Shown piece after piece: positions 17,836 to 25,306 of a DNA stretch of 64,000 nt (the first letter of the stretch is position 1; the number at the start of each line of letters is the position of its first letter). The stretch is from Pandoraea cepalis (lineage in GTDB: Bacteria; Pseudomonadota; Gammaproteobacteria; Burkholderiales; Burkholderiaceae). The DNA lies in the NCBI RefSeq assembly GCF_902459665.1, contig NZ_CABPSL010000006.1, forward strand, positions 1 through 64,000, read 5' to 3'. The notes beneath the pieces were generated by a model. It saw nothing but the letters and a program-made list of their open reading frames with translations. It made no database searches and was not told where the DNA came from. The translations under genes and the position numbers were made by a program.

Positions 17836-19727
17836 GGGTTGCCCTCCCTGTACGTACGTAGATAAATACTGAACTCGGCGCCGCCCTCCGGCCGGCCGGA
17901 GGCTTTCAGCGAACCGCTGAACTCACGCACGATGCCCTCGGAGATCGCCAACCCGAGGCCCAGCCCCGTGCCCTGCTCCTTCGTCGTGAAGAACGGCTCG
18001 AAGAGCCGCGCGCGCACAGCCTCGGAAAGCCCCATGCCGGTATCGCGCACCCGGATCACGGTCGTATTGCCATCCGCCTCGACCGTCACCTCAAGGCGTC
18101 GCACCGGGGTGATGGCCATCGCGTCGAGCGCGTTCGTGAACAGGTTCACGAGCACTTGCTCGAGCCGATTGGCATCGGCGAGCACGCGGGCATCGGCCAA
18201 TTGCGCGTCGAACATGAGCTCGACCCGCTCCTTTCGCAGCCGCTGTCCAACGAGGAACAACGCGTTATTGATCGCCTCGGCGGCAACGACAGGCTGGAGC
18301 TGCGTCGGCGCCTTGCGGGCGAAGCGCTTCAGTTGCGACGTGATCCGCCCCATTCGCTCTATCAACTCGCCGATCATCCGAAGATTGGCCTCGGCGTGAC
18401 TCGGCCGCCCCCGTTCGAGGAATGTCAGCGCGTTGTCCGACAGCGTACGTAGCGCCGCGAGCGGCTGATTGAGCTCGTGGGTGACGCCCGCCGCCATCTG
18501 CCCGAGCGCCGCCATCTTGCCCGCCTGCACTAGCTCCTCGAATGCCGCCTTGAGCTGCGCTTCGGTTTCCCTGTGCATCGCGACCTCGTGCTCCAGATTG
18601 CGATTTGCGCGGCTCAGCGCCGCAGTGCGCCGCGCGACCTTGCGCTCGAGCTCCTCGTTCAGTTGCTGCAGCGCCTCGCGCAGTGCCAGCCGTTGCGCGA
18701 CAATGCGCCGTCGCTGCCACACCGTGAGCGCCAGTACGACGACGAATGCGAGCCCGAGCGCGGCGGATCGGGCCAATGCACGCGCCACCGCTCGCGCAGG
18801 CGCGAGATTCGACAGCACGACAATGTGCCAGTCGGTGCCCGATACGGGACGGGTAACGACCAGGAACTCGGTTGGAAACGGCTGAGGGGTCGGCAGGCTG
18901 GCGGCCAGCGGATTGTCGCGCGCCACCGACTCGATCCACGCATTGGGTGCGAGTGTGCGCTCGATGGTGAAGCCAGCGGGCATGAGTGCCCCCGGCGCAT
19001 CGTACTGGTGCGTACTCACGATCTCGGCGCGCGCGGCCGCCGACAGCGGACGTAGTGTCCTGTATTTGAGCCCCGGCACCGACGACAGCATGATCACGCC
19101 ATGCGAATCGACGGCGAGCACGGGCTCGGCGCCCTGTCGCCAGACCGATTCGATCCGGTCGAGATTGACCTTGAGCGTCACGACGCCAAGCACGCGATGC
19201 GCGTCGTCATAGATCCGTTCGGCCAGAAAATAGCCCGCCTCATTGCTCACGGTGCCCAACCCGTAGAAACGGCCATGGCCGTCACGCATGGCGCCGATAA
19301 AGTACGGGCGGAACGAAAAGTTCGACCCGACGAACGTCTTCGGCTGGTTCCAGTTGCTCGCCGCGAGTGTGTTGCCTTGCTTGTCCATCACGTAGAACGC
19401 GCTGGAGCCGGCGTCTGCATTGACGGTCTGCAGATAAGCATTGACCCGCGCGACCAGATCGCGATCGGTCGGATGGCGCAGCATCGAGAGTACGTCGGCA
19501 TTCAGGCTCGCGAGCGACGGCAGATAACTGTAGTGTCGAACCTCGCTGGTCAGCGCATTCTCGTAGCCGTCGAGCCGGTGCGCGGCGGTGTCTCGCAGCG
19601 TGCGGATCTCCACCTGCTCCGCGTAACGATAGGCCACCCATGCGGCCACCACCGTCAGCAAGGCGAACGCGACCACGAGCGCGAGCAGAACACGCGTGCG
19701 ACGCGACGTTGCGCTGACGAACTTCAC
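17832..19727 (-). CDS. Sensor histidine kinase, DctB-like
   Basis: A 631-residue membrane kinase. An N-terminal helix (LLALVVAFALLTVVAAWVAY), a periplasmic double-PDC sensor region (about 40-290, with AFYVMDKQGNTLAASNW and YFLAERIYDD), a second helix (LGLAFVVVLALTVW), a coiled coil, then the HisKA/HATPase core with the phospho-His in GVTHELNQPLAALRTLS and the G2 motif GTGLGLGLAISEGIV. This is the DctB layout, whose PDC domain binds C4-dicarboxylates. I choose GTG at 19727 because GGGGAGG lies five bases before it; the ATG 18 codons earlier has none. Paired with the DctD-like gene; the ligand is unknown. Confidence 0.88.
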   Translation of the reverse strand: MKFVSATSRRTRVLLALVVAFALLTVVAAWVAYRYAEQVEIRTLRDTAAHRLDGYENALTSEVRHYSYLPSLASLNADVLSMLRHPTDRDLVARVNAYLQTVNADAGSSAFYVMDKQGNTLAASNWNQPKTFVGSNFSFRPYFIGAMRDGHGRFYGLGTVSNEAGYFLAERIYDDAHRVLGVVTLKVNLDRIESVWRQGAEPVLAVDSHGVIMLSSVPGLKYRTLRPLSAAARAEIVSTHQYDAPGALMPAGFTIERTLAPNAWIESVARDNPLAASLPTPQPFPTEFLVVTRPVSGTDWHIVVLSNLAPARAVARALARSAALGLAFVVVLALTVWQRRRIVAQRLALREALQQLNEELERKVARRTAALSRANRNLEHEVAMHRETEAQLKAAFEELVQAGKMAALGQMAAGVTHELNQPLAALRTLSDNALTFLERGRPSHAEANLRMIGELIERMGRITSQLKRFARKAPTQLQPVVAAEAINNALFLVGQRLRKERVELMFDAQLADARVLADANRLEQVLVNLFTNALDAMAITPVRRLEVTVEADGNTTVIRVRDTGMGLSEAVRARLFEPFFTTKEQGTGLGLGLAISEGIVREFSGSLKASGRPEGGAEFSIYLRTYREGNP

Positions 19728-19980
19728 GACCGCCTCCCCGCAAGCCCGCGCCCCGCAGGCCCGCGAACGTCCATTGCCCACCGCCCCATCGCACCGTCTC
19801 CTCTGAAGCCATCATTCTAACGGTGCGGCGACCGACGACCATCGGCACAAGCGCTTGTCCGGCGTACCCGATCCCCGTGCTCCGCTCGATCCTCTCGCGG
19901 GAGGGGGCCTCATCAGGCCCGCGTCCTGCGTCCGCGACGACAACGCGTCGACATCCCGGACATCGTTCGCCAAACGAACC

Positions 19981-20688
19981 TTACAGCCCGAAGTAAGTCT
20001 CGCGCACGGCGTCGCTCGCTTCGAGCTCCGCGCGCGAGCCCGACACGCGAACCTTGCCGTGATCGAGCAAGTAACCGCGATCGGCAAGATCGAGGAACGC
20101 GATATTCTGCTCCGCGATCAGCAACGAGGTTCCGTCGCCAATAGCCGTGCGCAACGCGTCGATCACGTGCTTGACGAACACCGGCGCGAGACCGGAGGAC
20201 GGCTCGTCCATCAACAGGAGGCGGGGTTCGGCGATGAGCACCTTCGCGATGCCGAGCATCTTGCGTTGCCCCCCCGACAGGCTTGCCGCGGCTGCACGCC
20301 GCTTCGCCGCCAGTGCGGGAAAAAGCGCGAACAACACTTCCTTGCGCTGACGGATTTTCGCTTCAGGCATGAAATAGCCGCCGAGCGCGATGTTCTCGTC
20401 GATCGACAGCGTCGGAAATACACCGAGCTCCGACATGAATGCGATGCCGCGCCGAATCCGCTGATCAGGCCGCAGCATGTCAATGCGCTCGCCGTCGAGC
20501 GTGATGCGCCCGCCCGTGCACGGCAATAGTCCAATCAGCGTGCGCAGCAGCGTCGTCTTGCCCGCGCTGTTTGCACCGAGCAACAGCACGGTTTGCCCGG
20601 GCTCGACCCGCATATCGACGCCCCACAGCACCTGCATGTCCCCATAGCCGGCCTCCACGCCTTCGATTACCAGGGATGCCGTCATCAT
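19981..20688 (-). CDS. livF: LIV-type ABC transporter ATP-binding protein (LivF)
   Basis: A 235-residue ABC ATPase of the branched-chain amino acid family. Walker A is LLGANSAGKTT, the signature LSGGQRKML is intact, and Walker B with switch is LLLMDEPSSGLAP. It starts four bases inside the livG end, so the two ATPases are translationally coupled. It ends the transporter genes; the sensor kinase begins 253 bases further on the same strand. Confidence 0.9.
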   Translation of the reverse strand: MMTASLVIEGVEAGYGDMQVLWGVDMRVEPGQTVLLLGANSAGKTTLLRTLIGLLPCTGGRITLDGERIDMLRPDQRIRRGIAFMSELGVFPTLSIDENIALGGYFMPEAKIRQRKEVLFALFPALAAKRRAAAASLSGGQRKMLGIAKVLIAEPRLLLMDEPSSGLAPVFVKHVIDALRTAIGDGTSLLIAEQNIAFLDLADRGYLLDHGKVRVSGSRAELEASDAVRETYFGL

Positions 20689-21392
20689 GCCGCTCCAATG
20701 AATGCAGCGATCACCTCGGGGTCGCGCGCGGCCGACGCGAGCGGTCCCTCGAACAACATGCGCCCGGCGCCGAGCACGATCACACGTTCGGTGATGCGGT
20801 TAAGAAAATCGAGCAAGTGCTCGACCACGATCATCGCGATGCCACGTGCCGACAGTCGTTGCAGCAACTCGGCAATCACATTCAATTCCGCGGGATTGAG
20901 CCCCGCGCCGATCTCGTCGACCAGCAGCAGTTGCGGCCGCGTGGCGAGCGCCCGTCCGAGATCGAGTAGCTTCTGTTGATTTACCGTCAGCGAACCCGCG
21001 ACACGCGACGCCACACTGGCGAGACCGATGTCTTCGAGAATCGGTCCGATCTCGCGGGGATCCAGACGCACGCTGCGCGCCGCGACTTCAACGTTCTCAT
21101 GCACAGTCATGTCGCGAAACACCTTCGGCACCTGAAACGTACGGTTGATGCCAAGGTGTACACGCCGGTGCATCGGCATGCGGTTGATCGTTTGCCCGAG
21201 GAAATCGATCGCGCCCTCGTCCGCCTGCAGGAGTCCCGAAATCACGTTGATGGTCGTCGTCTTGCCGGAGCCATTCGGGCCGACGAGACCGACGATCTCG
21301 CCGGGCACGACAGCAAAGTTCACATCGTTGAGCACGACCTGTGCGCCGAAGCGCTTGTGAACGCCCACGAGTTGCAACAATTCAGAAGACAT
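20685..21392 (-). CDS. livG: LIV-type ABC transporter ATP-binding protein (LivG)
   Basis: A 235-residue ABC ATPase with Walker A GPNGSGKTTT (38-47), Walker B LLLVDE (155-160) and H-loop VVEHLLDF. The ABC signature is degenerate, LTVNQQKLL (135-143) instead of LSGGQ-like, while the partner LivF has a normal one. Comparable divergence occurs in some LIV transporter branches. The start MSSELLQLVGVHKRFG at 21392 overlaps the livM end by 11 bases; the frame stays open further upstream inside livM without homology. Confidence 0.88.
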   Translation of the reverse strand: MSSELLQLVGVHKRFGAQVVLNDVNFAVVPGEIVGLVGPNGSGKTTTINVISGLLQADEGAIDFLGQTINRMPMHRRVHLGINRTFQVPKVFRDMTVHENVEVAARSVRLDPREIGPILEDIGLASVASRVAGSLTVNQQKLLDLGRALATRPQLLLVDEIGAGLNPAELNVIAELLQRLSARGIAMIVVEHLLDFLNRITERVIVLGAGRMLFEGPLASAARDPEVIAAFIGAA

Positions 21393-22338
21393 GGATACCC
21401 CGACGTTGCAGCAGCGACAGGAGGCCACCCGGCAGAAACAGCACGAGCAGCACGATGAGACCGCCATAGATGAACTGGAAGTACTGTGGCGTGGAAATCC
21501 CGATCGCCGCGTACAGGACGTAGAGCAGCCCCGCGCCGACAATCGGCCCGATGACCGTGCCGACACCGCCGAAGAGTGCGAACACGATGGCGAACACCGA
21601 GAACTGCAACGTGAACACCGCGTCGGGATAGAACACCGAGATGCCCCATGCGTAGGTGCCGCCCGCGAGCCCGGCGATCAATGCCGACACCAGCCACGCG
21701 ACGAGACGCGCCTGCACAACGTTGACGCCCGCCATCGCCGCGCTCACCGGATCCTGCTTGACCGCACGCAGCGACATGCCAAAGCCGGACGTGCGGAAGT
21801 ACGCCGCAAATGCGCACGCGATGAGCAAAACGCCGAGCATGCAAGCGTAGCTTGCGCCCGGACTGTAGACCTGTTCGATCTTGAGTCCGTAGGGGCCGCC
21901 GGTCACGTCGGACAGGTTCGGGTTCGACACAACGAAGTAGATGATCTGCGACGCCGCGAGATTCGCGATCGAGAAGTAGGCGCCCGAGAGCCGCAACAGC
22001 GGCCCGAGCACCAGCCCGAGCAGTGCGGCCGCGAGGCCGCCGCCCGCGACGCACGCGAGTATGGGCAGGTGCGTATGAAGCACGAGCAGCGACGTTGCAT
22101 AGGCACCACTGCCGAAAAAGCCCACATAGCCGAACGGCAAATAGCCGGTGAAGCCGTACAGCAGGTTGAGTCCCTGTGCCAGCACGATAAACGTCATGAT
22201 CGTGAACAGCAGCGACTGGTTGGCGTACACATGAGGTGCCACGAGAAAGATCGCGGCAACCACTGCAAGCGTGATCGCCGGTGCGCGCAAGCGTCGCGGC
22301 GTCGTCTGTCCGGTGGGGTTCAGAGTGGTATCAAGCAA
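21382..22338 (-). CDS. livM: LIV-type ABC transporter permease (LivM)
   Basis: A multi-spanning permease with the LivM core (FGYVGFFGSGAYATSLLV, FFGGVGTVIGPIVGAG-like LFGGVGTVIGPIVGAGLLY). I favour the TTG at 22338, which overlaps the livH stop by eight bases (TTGCTTGA) and follows a GGAAAGGCGG stretch; that gives about 318 residues. An ATG at 22383 would add 15 residues and a 53-base overlap. It forms the pore with LivH. The start is the only doubtful point. Confidence 0.88.
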   Translation of the reverse strand: MLDTTLNPTGQTTPRRLRAPAITLAVVAAIFLVAPHVYANQSLLFTIMTFIVLAQGLNLLYGFTGYLPFGYVGFFGSGAYATSLLVLHTHLPILACVAGGGLAAALLGLVLGPLLRLSGAYFSIANLAASQIIYFVVSNPNLSDVTGGPYGLKIEQVYSPGASYACMLGVLLIACAFAAYFRTSGFGMSLRAVKQDPVSAAMAGVNVVQARLVAWLVSALIAGLAGGTYAWGISVFYPDAVFTLQFSVFAIVFALFGGVGTVIGPIVGAGLLYVLYAAIGISTPQYFQFIYGGLIVLLVLFLPGGLLSLLQRRGIHVF

Positions 22339-23212
22339 GACGCACCGCCTTTCCGAGCAAGCCCGAGGGACGAATGAGCACAATGATCAACAGCAGCGCA
22401 TACGGCACTACGTTCGACCACGACGAGTAATAGGTTTGCATCAGCATCGTGCCGAGACCGAACACGAGCCCGCCGGCAATCGTGCCAAGCGGATTGCCAA
22501 GTGAGCCGATGACCACGATCGCGAACGCGGTCGTGGTGAGGTTGTCGCCAAGATCGGGCGACACCGAGCCGAGGAGATACGGCACGAACACGCCCGCGAT
22601 GCCCGCGAGCGCGAGACCTGCGACAAACGCAATGGTCGACACACGGCGCACGTCGATTCCGGTGGCAACGGCCTCTTCCCGATTGGCCATCACCGCGCGA
22701 GTTGCATAGCCGAACCGCGTGCGCGAGAAATACAGCCACAGCACGACCAGCGCCGCAACGCTGATGCCGGCGGCCCACCACCAACTATCGGGAAACTGCT
22801 GGCCGAAGGCCCCCAGATTGCCGCTGCCGAGCGCATCGTCGGGCAACGAGCGCTGGTCGGCGCCGAACATCAATACCGTCAACGACTCGAGCATCTGGCC
22901 AATGCCGAAGAACAGGATGAACGACAGCATCTCCGGGTCGTCGCTGCGCTGCAGTCGCGGCACGACGGCCCGATACATCGGCCAGCCAATGATCGTTGCC
23001 GCAGCCACCGACACGGGAATGGCCCACAACGGACTCAGGCCGAAATGATGCGAGACCATCCACGCCGCATAGCTGCCCAGCACGATGAACTGCCCGTGCG
23101 CGAGATTGATGATACGCATCACGCCGAACACGAGATTGAGTCCCAGGCCGACCAGCGTGAAGAAGATACCGTACAGAATGCCGCCCATGACGGCATAAGC
23201 AAGAAGTTCCAC
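22331..23212 (-). CDS. livH: LIV-type ABC transporter permease (LivH)
   Basis: A 293-residue permease beginning MELLAYAVMGGILYGIFFTL, with LNLVFGVMRIINLAHGQFIVLGSYAAW, the LivH core, and VIGSLGNPLGTIAGGLVFG near the end. The start is GTG at 23212, preceded by AAGGGA; the open frame upstream runs into the binding-protein gene and is not real. It follows the binding-protein gene by 85 bases and is coupled to livM. Confidence 0.9.
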   Translation of the reverse strand: MELLAYAVMGGILYGIFFTLVGLGLNLVFGVMRIINLAHGQFIVLGSYAAWMVSHHFGLSPLWAIPVSVAAATIIGWPMYRAVVPRLQRSDDPEMLSFILFFGIGQMLESLTVLMFGADQRSLPDDALGSGNLGAFGQQFPDSWWWAAGISVAALVVLWLYFSRTRFGYATRAVMANREEAVATGIDVRRVSTIAFVAGLALAGIAGVFVPYLLGSVSPDLGDNLTTTAFAIVVIGSLGNPLGTIAGGLVFGLGTMLMQTYYSSWSNVVPYALLLIIVLIRPSGLLGKAVRLA

Positions 23213-23297
23213 GTTCGTCCCTTCGCAAGCGAGGATGTCGTCGCCGGCGCCGTCGTTCGGCGCCGGCCGGTTCCTGATCAGACGATGCGACTGACGA

Positions 23298-24557
23298 TCA
23301 GTGCGTCGGCGCCGGATACACCGGCTTGCCGGTCGCATGCGAGTCCGGATACACGACGACGAACTTGAGCCCCTTGTTGCCGTCCGGCACCATCTGGGCG
23401 ACCGGGAACGGTTGGCCGAGCTGCGCCCCGTTCGCATTGATCTGGAACGGCCCCAGCAGCGTGGTCGTCTTTCCGGACATGTCCATCAAGGCCTGATGGA
23501 AGGCCGGTTGTGCAAACGTCGGTGCGTCGCCAAGCATCTTCTCCATGACAATGCCCGTGTTGTAACCGGCCGAGTCGAGGAAGGTCGGATCCTTGTGTTG
23601 GTCGGCCTGGAACGCCTGCACAAATTGCGCGGTATTCATCCCGTAAGTGACCTTGTCGTACTTGACCAGCGGCGGCGTGGGGTACGTGTACGTGTAGGCG
23701 AGCGCATCGACCCCCGCATTCTTCGTGAGCAGTTGCAGCAGTTGCCCCGGGAAGATCGTGAACGTCATATCGAAATGCAGGCCGCTTTGCGACAGCGCGC
23801 GCAGGAATGCGATGTCGTTCGGCGCGTAGCCGAATTCAAGCAACGCCTGGGGATTGGCGGCCTTCGCCGTGTGCAGCAGCACGTTGTAGTTCGATTCCGT
23901 GGTCGGCACGCTGTGGTAGAACACCGGCGTCACGCCGCCCTTCGCGAGTTCCGCCTTCATCGTTTCGGCTTGCGAGGCATCGAAATCGTTCGCGCCATAG
24001 ACAATCGCCACGCGCTTGATCTTCTGCTTGAGGAGGAAGTTGGCGAGCGGCACCGGCCAGACCGTCGACGACGGAATACTCACATCGGCGAGGTAATCGG
24101 TCTTCTGAGTGAAGAAGTTCGCCCCCGAGCCGGTCGGATCGATCAACAGCATGTGGTGCTCAGCCGCGAGCGGCACCGCGACCGACGTCAGCACCGACCC
24201 AAAGTCCGCCACGAGGATGTCGACCTTGTCCTGCGTGATCAACTGGTTATAGAGCGTGGTGGCCGTGGACGTCGAACTCTGGTCGTCGTACGCCACGATC
24301 TTCACGGGAATCTTCTTGCCGTATGCCTTGACGAGCACCCCGCCCTGCTTGTTGACGGTGTCGGCCCAGAACTTCAGCCCTTCGTATTGCCCCTGGGAAG
24401 CCACCGCGAACGGGCCAGTGCTCGCGTAGAGCGTGCCAATACTGATCTGTGCTGGCGCCTGTGCAGCTTGCGCCCCCAGGCTGGCGAACGCGCAGGCGAT
24501 CGCGGCGGCGGTCATTTTCAGCGAAGTGGCGGTTTTACGGGTCAGTCGCGCGTGCAT
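23298..24557 (-). CDS. livJ: LIV-type periplasmic substrate-binding protein
   Basis: A 419-residue binding protein (peripla_BP_6 type). A signal peptide (about 1-33, ending ASLGAQAAQA) is followed by ISIGTLYASTGPFAVASQGQYEG and DDQSSTSTATTLYNQLITQDKVD, a typical LIV-fold start. GGAG lies seven bases before the ATG. It is the first structural gene of the operon, behind a sigma-54 promoter, a leader ORF and hairpins. The ligand is not evident: family members bind branched-chain amino acids, amides, urea or aromatic acids, and the DctB-like sensor nearby hints at a carboxylate. Confidence 0.88.
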   Translation of the reverse strand: MHARLTRKTATSLKMTAAAIACAFASLGAQAAQAPAQISIGTLYASTGPFAVASQGQYEGLKFWADTVNKQGGVLVKAYGKKIPVKIVAYDDQSSTSTATTLYNQLITQDKVDILVADFGSVLTSVAVPLAAEHHMLLIDPTGSGANFFTQKTDYLADVSIPSSTVWPVPLANFLLKQKIKRVAIVYGANDFDASQAETMKAELAKGGVTPVFYHSVPTTESNYNVLLHTAKAANPQALLEFGYAPNDIAFLRALSQSGLHFDMTFTIFPGQLLQLLTKNAGVDALAYTYTYPTPPLVKYDKVTYGMNTAQFVQAFQADQHKDPTFLDSAGYNTGIVMEKMLGDAPTFAQPAFHQALMDMSGKTTTLLGPFQINANGAQLGQPFPVAQMVPDGNKGLKFVVVYPDSHATGKPVYPAPTH

Positions 24558-24669
24558 TGAAATCTCCTCTGGATCGTTTTGACATCAAGACCTGTCCACG
24601 CCGCGCGGCGAAAGCCGCAATGACGCCCGTGGTCAGGGTTCTGCTACGTGGGAAGCGAATGGGAACCGA

Positions 24670-24699
24670 CGGCCTGAGGCCGGGCCGGTTGGGCCCGGC
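24670..24699 (-). promoter_or_regulatory. Overlapping hairpins in the livJ leader
   Basis: Just after the leader-ORF stop, a perfect 8-bp stem GCCGGGCC / GGCCCGGC (24679-24686 with 24692-24699, 5-base loop) can form. A second stem CGGCC / GGCCG (24670-24674 with 24678-24682) shares bases with it, so only one can form at a time. There is no T run, so this is not a plain terminator. A ribosome at the leader stop would cover the first stem. The hairpins are seen; an attenuation role is inferred. Confidence 0.45.
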
Positions 24700-24702
24700 G
24701 GG

Positions 24703-24732
24703 TCAGTAAATGGGAAGGCGGGTGAATGTCAT
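24703..24732 (-). CDS. Candidate nine-residue leader peptide before livJ
   Basis: ATG at 24732 follows AGGAGA at six-base spacing, the best ribosome-binding site in the block, and opens a frame encoding MTFTRLPIY before TGA. It lies 35 bases after the predicted sigma-54 start and 146 bases before livJ. The strong SD in front of such a short frame suggests it is translated for control. I know of no family to which it belongs. Confidence 0.45.
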   Translation of the reverse strand: MTFTRLPIY

Positions 24733-24777
24733 GACATGTCTCCTGATGATCGATATTCGATTGTTTGGAGAACGTTA

Positions 24778-24793
24778 TGCAATTCGCATGCCA
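24778..24793 (-). promoter_or_regulatory. Sigma-54 (-24/-12) promoter of the liv operon
   Basis: On the minus strand TGGCATGCGAATTGCA matches the sigma-54 consensus TGGCACG-N4-TTGCA except for one base in the first block, with the obligatory GG-N10-GC spacing. It points toward livJ, with transcription expected near 24767. A sigma-54 activator is encoded at the end of the same block. Confidence 0.78.
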
Positions 24794-24849
24794 ATCACAT
24801 CGGCGAACGCAATGCCTTGATGCAGCACGGTGCCCGCGTGTCGCGACAT

Positions 24850-24880
24850 GCGCATTGCGCGAAAATCCGCACAAATGCGC
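24850..24880. promoter_or_regulatory. Dyad, candidate enhancer for the DctD-like activator
   Basis: A 31-bp imperfect dyad: GCGCAT-TGCGCG-AAAATC-CGCACA-A-ATGCGC. The outer arms pair perfectly and the inner arms at five of six positions. Its centre is about 98 bases upstream of the predicted start at 24767, a usual distance for sigma-54 enhancers. A perfect 10-bp palindrome TGTCGCGACA (24839-24848) adjoins it. Confidence 0.55.
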
Positions 24881-25306
24881 CGACGGGTGGCTGGGAAAAG
24901 TGACGTCCGGCTGGCTCGCGCCGGATGTGCCGGATGTGCCGGATGTGCCGGAGACGCCGAAAGCGCCGGAGAGGCCGGATGCTTCCGGGGCGTGTCAGGG
25001 CGTGTCAGGACGAGCCAGCGCAAACGAAGCGGTGGCGAACGGCATCACCGCGTTGGCGGATGCTTTGCCGGGGCGAGGCAGGCAGAGCACGCCGATCCCG
25101 AGCCGCGCGGCACGCGGGGCTATGCAGATAGACGGGAGGGAAATTGAGGTGCACCGGGCGGTCGATCTCGTGCCAGGGGCCTGGCCACGCACACGGCCCG
25201 CGTGATCGGCCCCCGAGTGGTCTTCCGACAATCAGGGGCCGATGCGCGTACGTACCGTCAGTTCTGCCCTTTCAACAACGGCGTGCAACCCAGCATGTGC
25301 AACGCG
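24881..25306. other. Gene-free stretch between the liv control region and aroA
   Basis: About 430 bases holding the 9-bp repeat above and little else. The GC-rich plus-strand frames here are Pro/Asp- or Arg-rich and show no homology that I recognise, so I do not call a gene. No terminator with a T run is visible behind aroA. Confidence 0.4.
24920..24952. repeat. 9-bp tandem repeat
   Basis: GCCGGATGT is repeated three times (24920-24946), followed by a partial fourth unit (GCCGGA). It lies in the gene-free stretch between aroA and the liv promoter and is not clearly part of a gene. Confidence 0.8.

Noticed and set aside
19904-19920. GGGCCT-CATC-AGGCCC hairpin after livF as a terminator
   Set aside because: Only six pairs and no T run on the minus strand; too weak to call in GC-rich DNA.
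24920-24952. Tandem repeat considered as a CRISPR or attachment site
   Set aside because: Units are only 9 bp with no spacers, and no cas or integrase genes are near.
24765-25205. A plus-strand frame through the liv promoter containing a Pro-Asp-Val repeat
   Set aside because: It starts at TTG, crosses the sigma-54 promoter, and has no SD or homology; the repeat alone does not make a gene.
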